The position numbers and the translations under genes are program-made. DNA of 64,000 nt from Austropuccinia psidii (taxonomy: Eukaryota; Basidiomycota; Pucciniomycetes; Pucciniales; Sphaerophragmiaceae): assembly GCA_023105745.1 (NCBI GenBank), contig JALGQZ010000014.1, positions 5,861,888-5,925,887 on the forward strand, written 5' to 3'. Below, in pieces: positions 58,233 to 64,000 of this stretch (position 1 is the first letter of the stretch; each line of letters begins with the position of its first letter). The notes beneath the pieces are model-generated. The model saw nothing but the letters and a program-made list of their open reading frames with translations, searched no databases and was not told the origin of the DNA.

Positions 58233-59524
58233 ATGGATAAACCTTCATCATCAGAATTACCAGCCAGTATTGAAGAAATACAGGAAGAAAACTTTAATGA
58301 AGAAACTGTTGAAGGACAGGAAGAAATGTCTTCAATAGAGAGACTTCAGCAGAAGATGCTAGAAATGAAAGCAGAATTACTAGCACTAATCAAAAAGGAA
58401 GGCAAAAACAAATCATCAAGTTATACTCCACAAAATAGTCCACTTGAAGAGCAAACCACCCTTCCAAGATCATTCAGGCCACATGGATCACCTTCACCTT
58501 ACCTAAGACCCATGGCCACATCAACACCTTATACAGAACAAAGACCAAGTACCTTACCAAGAAGAGTCAACATTTCTTCCCAAATGCCAACTCCATTAAA
58601 TCAAGAAGTTCCAAGAAACACTACTCCAATAGTGAAAATCAGAGCCAAGGACTATAACTTGTGGTTTGATGGAAAGGATTTTGAAAGATTCACCAAGAAA
58701 GTTGAAAATATTGCAGAAATTGAAGGAGAAAGTGGAAGAGACATTGCAAGACAAATAGCATTTTGGAAAAAGATGAAGAAATCAGTTATCATATTGAAGG
58801 AATTCCAGGATATGAAACAGCTGATTGGGATCAATTAAAAGTGGATATGAAAAGAAGATGGGGAACAGTCTCACCTGAAAGAAGATACAGATTATCCTCA
58901 ATCACTGATTTATTCACAAAAACTCAACAAGAAGGTGAAATAAGAAACATGACACAATACAAAAAATTCATTGGGGAATATGAAGCAATCATCACTTACC
59001 TCAAAAGATACCAATATATCCAAGGTGATATCAATCATAACCAGGAAATATTGGCCAGACTTTCCATTAGTGTTCAAGAATCAATTTACAAAGAAATGAT
59101 TAAAGACAGAGCTATGGTTCAAGCCTTGGATGGAGGTTACATCATTCCAAAATTGGATATTTTTAAATTATACATTGAACAGGACTTGGAGGCCAAGGTA
59201 CTTATTCAACAAAAAGAATTTTCTAAACCAAAACCTCCAGAAAAGAAAACAAGATTTGAGGATGAAAGCTGGGATGAAGTTTTAAAACAAGTAAAAGAAC
59301 TCACCCAAAAGATCAAAAATCCTTCACAACCAGAGCCTCAACTAAGAAATGAGGGAAAAGAATCAGTTAAAGAAGTTTTAAATCAACTTAAAACCCTTGC
59401 AGAAGCAGTTACTCCACCAAGAAGGAACTGGAATAATAATCAGGAACAAAGATTTTCCCAAAATAATCAGCCATACAGGCAAAGGAATCCTTTACCACCA
59501 TTTTCATCCAGTTATCAACCATAA
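58233..59524 (+). pseudogene. gag: Element D gag (capsid-like region), frame broken
   Basis: Begins MDKPSSSELPASIEEIQEEN with an acidic, then coiled-coil segment (IERLQQKMLEMKAELLALIK), a Ser/Pro linker and a capsid-like region (YNLWFDGKDFERFTKKVENI). At the A5 run near 58771 the reading passes from the first ORF (to 58838) to the frame of 58763-59524, which continues YHIEGIPGYETADWDQLK, KRRWGTVSPERRY and later Lys/Glu-rich sequence. This pattern matches Gag proteins of Ty3-like elements common in basidiomycetes. It ends at TAA 59522-59524, in frame with the zinc-knuckle ORF. Confidence 0.78.
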
Positions 59525-59536
59525 ATACCAGCTCAA

Positions 59537-60031
59537 ATGGCCCCAAGACCACCATTAAAATGTGCTTACTGCAAGGAAGAAGGCCATTCAGCAACTACAT
59601 GCACTCACCTTGCTGAAGATTTGGACAAAAGAATTGTCAGAACTCAAGGAGCATCTTACTTATTTCCCAACTATCAGAGAGTACCTATGGAAGGAAATGA
59701 AAGTGCCAAAGACATAGTCAGGGCCTTTGCAAAAAAACAAGCCAAACTCAACAAGAAATTCATGGAAAAAACTACTGTCAAACCAAAACAAGAAGAAGAG
59801 GTTAATCCTAGTGAAAAGAAATCAGAGGATAAATCAACCTCAATTGCACATGTTGAAGATTGGTCAAATTGGAAACCAACTACCATTTCCTCAGCCAATG
59901 ACCCATTTGAATCACACATTGAATTAAAGCAGACCGAGAAAAGAATGGAAAGACAATCCCAAAGTCAAGAGCCGAAGAAGAAAGCTGCTATTCCAGGAAC
60001 TTATGTTGAAGAAGAAAAAGAAGAGGAATGA
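59537..60031 (+). CDS. gag: Element D nucleocapsid segment with CCHC zinc knuckle
   Basis: Same frame as the preceding gag ORF, separated by one stop. CAYCKEEGHSATTC (residues 9-22) is a C-X2-C-X4-H-X4-C knuckle, followed by LAEDLDKRIVRTQGASYLFP and a Lys/Glu-rich segment. It ends with an acidic run (VEEEKEEE) at TGA 60029-60031. Reading continues in the same frame into the protease. It should bind element RNA. Confidence 0.85.
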   Translation: MAPRPPLKCAYCKEEGHSATTCTHLAEDLDKRIVRTQGASYLFPNYQRVPMEGNESAKDIVRAFAKKQAKLNKKFMEKTTVKPKQEEEVNPSEKKSEDKSTSIAHVEDWSNWKPTTISSANDPFESHIELKQTEKRMERQSQSQEPKKKAAIPGTYVEEEKEEE

Positions 60032-60187
60032 GTCATAATTCCTACCAAATTCCAAAATTCAAATATTCCAAAACCAGACCAACCTGAGGAGGAAATTGAA
60101 AATATTGCCAATAAGGATGAAGATGAAGAAATTCTAAAAGAAGAAAAGAAGCTCAGAGAACCTCAAAAGAACCAAGTTGAAACCAAA

Positions 60188-61210
60188 TTGGAAATTGACA
60201 AAATTATTAAGAAAATCATGCAACAAAAGATCAACCTCACCATTGAAGAAATTTTGAGGATGTCACCCAATTTTGTCCATAAATTACAGGAATTATCAGA
60301 AAAAGACAAAGAAAAAATTAAATCACTCAACTCAATGGATCTTCAAGAAAGACTATTATCATTTGGATTCAAAGAAATACCAAAGCCCAAGATTCATTAT
60401 GCCTGTCCTTTGGGATTTATGGAAATCTTCTTTGGAAAGGAAGAATATCCTATCAAAGCATTAGTGGACACTGGAGCAGAACTCAACATTATACCAGAGG
60501 AAATAGCAATCAAAGCCTCACTCACAACAGGAAATCTTAGCATGAACCTTAGGGTAATTGGAGGCCATACTACTTCATTGGTTGCACTTTCAGAATTTAC
60601 TCCAATTATCTTGGGTTCAGGTGAAGAAACTCAAATACACTTTTTTATTGCAAAAGGATCTGTCCATACAGTACTTGGAAGACCCTTCTTGGCAGACAAT
60701 AACATTAGGTTAGAATTTTCTCATAAGCAAGGTGAAATATTGAGCTATCAAGAACCTGATGGTAGAAGATTATGCATGCCAATATGCAAACCTCAAGCAC
60801 TTGGATGGCAAACTGGACCATCTAGAGGAATGGATTTATGCAACATGGTAGCATTGGTCAGAAATACACCAGGAAAGAAGTTTCAAAATGAAAAAGGTGA
60901 CAATACCATGATAAATTTGACCCAGAAGACCCAAGATTTATCCATATCTCCAAAAAGTGATACATTTGGCCAAGATTTACCAAATAACAAATGGCCAAGC
61001 AATCTCAAAAGACAACCTGAAGACTCAACCTCTGAAGATGAATTACCCAACATAAGTTACAAGCCAATTAAAAATAATGAAGAAACCTTCCAGATTTTAG
61101 TAGATGGAAATGAGAAAATAAATGGAAATCCTTTCAAAACTAAATCCAAAAGAAAGAAAGTCAGATTTAGTGAACATCATGAGCTTTCAGATGAAGAAAT
61201 TATAAATTAA
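60188..61210 (+). CDS. pro: Element D aspartic protease
   Basis: 340 codons from an internal Met; the open frame reaches back to 60032. Lys-rich helices come first (INLTIEEILRMSPNFVHKLQ), then HYACPLGFMEIFFGKEEYPI and the active site ALVDTGAELNIIPEE (DTGA at residues 94-97), a flap region and VLGRPFLADNN (about 160-170), typical of gypsy gag-associated retropepsins. The C-terminal 130 residues are a low-complexity acidic/basic tail (EDSTSEDELPNISYK, KSKRKKVRFSEHHE). TAA at 61208-61210 separates it, in the same frame, from the next ORF, so the tail and accessory protein 1 may once have been one polypeptide. Confidence 0.88.
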   Translation: MEIDKIIKKIMQQKINLTIEEILRMSPNFVHKLQELSEKDKEKIKSLNSMDLQERLLSFGFKEIPKPKIHYACPLGFMEIFFGKEEYPIKALVDTGAELNIIPEEIAIKASLTTGNLSMNLRVIGGHTTSLVALSEFTPIILGSGEETQIHFFIAKGSVHTVLGRPFLADNNIRLEFSHKQGEILSYQEPDGRRLCMPICKPQALGWQTGPSRGMDLCNMVALVRNTPGKKFQNEKGDNTMINLTQKTQDLSISPKSDTFGQDLPNNKWPSNLKRQPEDSTSEDELPNISYKPIKNNEETFQILVDGNEKINGNPFKTKSKRKKVRFSEHHELSDEEIIN

Positions 61211-61231
61211 ATAGAACAAGACCTCAGAATT

Positions 61232-61852
61232 ATGGAAGAAAGAGACAAAAACACATACCATATCAACTTCTTGGACAGACCATTGAACAACCAAGAAGAA
61301 CCTTATGAATGGCAACTGGAAAACCCTGAATTCATCCAACAACCTCCCAATGAAGATGATGAAACAGAATCCATCCTAGAAAATGAATACAACTACCTTT
61401 ATCTGCCATATATTACCTTTAAAGACCTTTATGGGGATGAAGCTCAAGAAACTTTATGTGAACATAAACATTTATGTCAACTTCCAGGAGAAAACTTGAG
61501 CAAAATCCAATTCTTAGAGATATTAACTGAAGAAGGAACTAAAGGAAATCTCTCAAATAAATGCTGGGATAAAACATTTTCAATGGGAGTTTTACCAAGA
61601 AGAGGACTCTACTTCAATCAAATTTGGGCCCAATGGTACCTTGGATTGAATGGATCAACATACCAGACTGGAAGACTGAAATGGGTTGGAGATGGATATA
61701 TATTGCTTGATGAAGACTTATGGTGGTCAGAATTTCCATCAGAACCAGAAATTGAAGAAAGAAATGCCTTTGTGCAAGCCCTCAAAGACCTTATTTTGGC
61801 CAGGTCACTCAACAGACACTCACCTTTCCCACTAGGGGGAGCTCAACTTTGA
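61232..61852 (+). CDS. Element D accessory protein 1, unknown function
   Basis: 206 codons, ATG start, TGA end. An acidic N-terminal third (NEDDETESILENEYN) is followed by a block shared with accessory protein 2: LPYITFKDLYGDE (residues 58-70), LPGENLSKIQFLEILTEEG then TKGNL (84-107), Trp112, and WVGDGYILLDEDLWW (151-165). About 14 of 24 positions of the central block are identical between the two, with equal spacing to the conserved Trp. No RT, RNase H, integrase, chromodomain or envelope motif, no signal peptide or membrane segment. I recognise no family. It lies in frame with protease and could be a C-terminal Pol/Gag extension. Confidence 0.7.
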   Translation: MEERDKNTYHINFLDRPLNNQEEPYEWQLENPEFIQQPPNEDDETESILENEYNYLYLPYITFKDLYGDEAQETLCEHKHLCQLPGENLSKIQFLEILTEEGTKGNLSNKCWDKTFSMGVLPRRGLYFNQIWAQWYLGLNGSTYQTGRLKWVGDGYILLDEDLWWSEFPSEPEIEERNAFVQALKDLILARSLNRHSPFPLGGAQL

Positions 61853-62067
61853 ATAAAACCAACAAAATCAAGATTTTTCCTCTAAAATGTATCAGTATCA
61901 CCCATAAAATGTATCATTAGTTTCTTCTTTTATTTATTTCATTTTTTCTCTCAAATGGCAGTGACTTCCTGCCTTAAAAAAGAAGAAATTCATCAACAAA
62001 TTATCTCTCAAAAATTAAAATTAAAAAAAAAGCTTACATTAAAAAATATATATCAATCACTTCCACC
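61853..62067 (+). other. Intergenic spacer with hairpin repeat 1
   Basis: AT-rich spacer. It includes the hairpin GGCAG-TGACTTC-CTGCC at 61957-61973 and purine-rich AAGAAGAAATT after it, about 95 nt before the next ORF. Confidence 0.6.
61957..61975 (+). repeat. Hairpin repeat copy 1 of family D
   Basis: GGCAGTGACTTCCTGCCTT: arms GGCAG/CTGCC around a 7-nt loop. One base differs from copies 2 and 3 in the loop. Confidence 0.65.
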
Positions 62068-62301
62068 ATGCCCAATTCACCAAATTTTGGATCCTATGGG
62101 GAAGAATTAATAAAAGAAGATCAAATTAATAATGATGATTCAATCTTGGAAGCTGAAGATTATGATTTCAATAAAGAGAACCTTTGGCACTTTAAGGATA
62201 CTTCATCAATATCAAGAAACCAAGAAATTGAAGAAATAAAGGAATTGCTGAAAAGTTTGGAGGTTTCTGACAAACCAATGATCAAATTACTCAAGAATTA
62301 A
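62068..62301 (+). CDS. Element D small acidic ORF
   Basis: 77 codons, ATG start (MPNSPNFGSYGEELIKED), rich in Asp, Glu and Asn, with a Lys/Glu helical end (EIEEIKELLKSLEVSDKP). It lies between the two accessory proteins, after hairpin copy 1 and before copies 2 and 3. It resembles the acidic N-terminal part of accessory protein 1 in composition only. Whether it is translated is uncertain. Confidence 0.4.
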   Translation: MPNSPNFGSYGEELIKEDQINNDDSILEAEDYDFNKENLWHFKDTSSISRNQEIEEIKELLKSLEVSDKPMIKLLKN

Positions 62302-62406
62302 TGGACCAATTAGATTTCAAACCATCAAGGCCCATCTTGAAGACACATAACAGCTCTAAAAATCAAAACTAAAACAAAATAGTCAGATTCAAACTCAATT
62401 GATCAC

Positions 62407-62427
62407 AAGGCAGTGACCTCCTGCCTT
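62407..62427 (+). repeat. Hairpin repeat copy 2 of family D
   Basis: Arms AAGGCAG and CTGCCTT around TGACCTC, preceded by ATCAC and followed by ATCAAAGAGGAA, all shared with copy 3. Confidence 0.75.
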
Positions 62428-62496
62428 ATCAAAGAGGAAAATTAATTCTTATCAACCTAAATAACCAAGTTCATTCACCCAAACCATTAAATCACT

Positions 62497-62529
62497 AGGC
62501 AGTGACCTCCTGCCTTATCAAAGAGGAAT
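62497..62529 (+). repeat. Hairpin repeat copy 3 of family D
   Basis: Arms AGGCAG and CTGCCT around TGACCTC, followed by ATCAAAGAGGAA. It matches copy 2 at all but two positions over about 34 nt. Confidence 0.75.
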
Positions 62530-62653
62530 ATCCAAATTCTTACCCAAAATTATCATCCAAAAAACCCATTAAACCTACAATCAAGCTAATTTGATACTAT
62601 TTGCAATTCACCTTACCTTTAACATTTAAAAATCCACAAAATCCTTCAAAAAA

Positions 62654-63331
62654 ATGGAATCATGGCCATTACTTGAAGAAAATCCCTGGTCATTGGACAC
62701 AGACATAAGCTGGATAGAAGAAAAAGAAGTCTGGGCCAATTATATTAATCCACAAGAAATAGATGAAAATCCTGACTGGTTCTTGAAAATAAAACCAGAC
62801 CCCTGTCCTGATATCTCCACAATATTCCTTCCATACATTGAGTTTGAGGACATTTTTGAAAAAGAAAACTCACCATCAGAAACTGTCATATCTCATCCAT
62901 GGAAAGAATTACCTGGATTCAACCTTACAAAATATGAATTCTTGGAGTTACTGACCTGGGATGGAATTGAAGGCAACCTTAAAAGCCAATACTGGAATGA
63001 AATATTCCATATGGATAAACATATCAGGAAATCACTATTTTGGAGGACCTGGGAATCCCAAGACTGGTTCAACCTTCAGGACTTTGAAATTCAAAATGGA
63101 ACAATCAGCAAGATCTCAGAAAATTATATTGTAAAAAATTCCACATGGGATTGTCATTGGGAAGAAGCACTTATACCAGCAATCTTCAGAATCAAAAATG
63201 ATAGAACTCAAATTAATACAAAAGATTGGAAATCCTTCTGTCAGGAATACCTTTTCAAAAGCCTTAAAAAAGAAGGATGGAGGGGAGGGAAAATTATCAA
63301 ACAAGAACTAGTGAAGAAAATACTTGGTTGA
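62654..63331 (+). CDS. Element D accessory protein 2, paralogue of protein 1
   Basis: 225 codons, ATG start, unbroken. Trp-rich N-terminus (MESWPLLEENPWSLDTDISW), then the block shared with protein 1: LPYIEFEDIF (59-68), LPGFNLTKYEFLELLTWDG then IEGNL (86-109), Trp114, and WFNLQDFEIQNGTISKISEN. The C-terminus is basic and helical (FKSLKKEGWRGGKIIKQELV). Conservation of the block while the flanks differ points to an old duplication kept under selection. No membrane segment or known enzyme motif. The role is unknown; a structural or regulatory protein of the element is one possibility. Confidence 0.7.
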   Translation: MESWPLLEENPWSLDTDISWIEEKEVWANYINPQEIDENPDWFLKIKPDPCPDISTIFLPYIEFEDIFEKENSPSETVISHPWKELPGFNLTKYEFLELLTWDGIEGNLKSQYWNEIFHMDKHIRKSLFWRTWESQDWFNLQDFEIQNGTISKISENYIVKNSTWDCHWEEALIPAIFRIKNDRTQINTKDWKSFCQEYLFKSLKKEGWRGGKIIKQELVKKILG

Positions 63332-64000
63332 TAGAATGATTTTTACAAGAAAATAATACAATCTCACCTGCTAAGTCCCCAATTTGTTTTTTTTGTAATC
63401 CACCCTAATTCCATTAATGTTATTTATATTTATCTCTTATATTTATTATCTTACCCTTGTTTAATCTCTTATTTATTATTATTTATTTTTTTTTATTTCA
63501 TAATAAAGAACAAAAAAAAGAAAGAAAAAAAAACAATCATTTCAAATATATAAAAAACAATCAGTTTAAGTTCAATTTATATTTATAAATGTAAACCATA
63601 TAGAAAACCTAAATTATAGTAGATATCTCTTTCTTTCTATTCTATCCTTAATTTTTTTATCTATTTTATTTTATTTCTTATTTTATCAAAAAAAACCAAG
63701 AATAACAGAATGAATACAAAAAAAAAAAAAAAAAAAAAAAAGACAGCATTAATTTTCACTCAAATCATACTTTGTTGATTAATAACTAACTAAAAAAAAA
63801 GAAACTTAACTTAAATTTGGATTTTTTATTTCATTTATTTGAAAAAAATAAAAATAAACAAAAGGAGAAGTGAGAGAGAAAAGTATCTTGTCAAAAGGTT
63901 TTTTATCCTCAACTAAAAAAAATTAATAGATAGATAAACAGCCTATGGTTTCTTGAGACTTAGCTATCTATCTTATTTAATTAATTTAATTTTGATTCAT
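63332..64000 (+). other. AT-rich tail of element D, no gene seen
   Basis: No ORF of note. It contains T- and A-rich runs and a pure A24 tract at 63718-63741. RT and integrase, if the element has them, do not start here. Confidence 0.5.
63718..63741 (+). repeat. A24 homopolymer
   Basis: 24 consecutive A. There is no LINE- or SINE-like sequence before it, so it is more likely a simple repeat than a retroposon tail. Confidence 0.7.

Larger units (their letters stand above)
62302..62653 (+). other. Spacer with hairpin repeats 2 and 3
   Basis: Non-coding spacer holding two copies of the hairpin repeat 90 nt apart. The rest is AT-rich with no ORF. Confidence 0.6.
56064..64000 (+). mobile_element. 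Family D LTR element, 3' end outside the window
   Basis: LTR, primer binding site, Gag with zinc knuckle, aspartic protease, then three more ORFs and an AT-rich tail. It is inserted in the element B 3' LTR (left target pentamer GGCGT, 56059-56063). No RT, RNase H or integrase appears in the 6.1 kb after the LTR. They may lie to the right, or the element may be non-autonomous. Three single stops and one base-length change interrupt the gag-protease frame. Confidence 0.85.

Noticed and set aside
61957..62529. CRISPR-like array
   Set aside because: Only three unequal-spaced hairpin copies in a eukaryotic retrotransposon, with no spacer pattern.
63718..63741. A24 tract as the tail of a LINE or SINE
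   Set aside because: No endonuclease, RT or tRNA-like sequence upstream and no target duplication visible; it lies within AT-rich simple sequence.

Overview
The window is a piece of a very AT-rich, transposon-packed eukaryotic genome. I see no host gene. All recognisable coding sequence belongs to Ty3/gypsy LTR retrotransposons of the chromodomain (chromovirus) type. The protein families resemble those that fill the assemblies of rust fungi (Pucciniales), and I associate them especially with the myrtle rust Austropuccinia psidii. That host call comes from recollection of protein style, not a search.

Left part (1-8370, nested copies): 1-4558 is the 3' part of a family A element on + (decayed RT, RNase H, integrase, then a 1412-bp LTR). 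It sits in a family B LTR on - (4559-5158). That LTR abuts a gag remnant of a related family B' (5159-6388, -) with its own LTR (6389-8370, -).

Middle part (8371-35184): a gene desert of solo and fragmentary LTRs separated by anonymous AT-rich sequence. A fairly complete solo B LTR lies at 11037-12863 and a B-like one on - at 20791-22883. D-like LTRs lie at 13742-15148 (-), 15674-17758 (+) and 24739-26714 (+). A-like relics lie at 15149-18093 (-, split by a D-like LTR) and 30757-32490 (+).

Right part (35185-64000): a clean nest. A decayed family B element (5' LTR 35185-36982, internal region, 3' LTR from 55280) was interrupted in its RNase H/integrase linker by an LTR of a fourth type (E, 41959-41970 plus 51670-53836, target duplication ATGAA). 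That LTR was then split 12 bp from its end by a nearly intact 9699-bp family A element on - (A2, 41971-51669, target duplication CTGTG, two 1439-bp LTRs about 98.5% identical by eye). Finally a family D element entered the B 3' LTR at 56064. It carries gag, an aspartic protease and three further ORFs, but no RT or integrase before the window ends.

Most noteworthy: (i) in A2 a putative 68-nt intron ends in CAGAG, where two acceptors 2 nt apart join the first exon to two different, overlapping open frames, a short Gag-like protein or the Gag-Pro-Pol frame; (ii) a counterpart of that short overlapping frame, with a GW[NH]P motif, is visible in families B and B'; (iii) both family A copies carry TGA at the same conserved Cys position in RT, inside a perfect 9-bp-arm palindrome; (iv) family D carries two diverged copies of a protein of unknown function, each preceded by copies of a short hairpin repeat.
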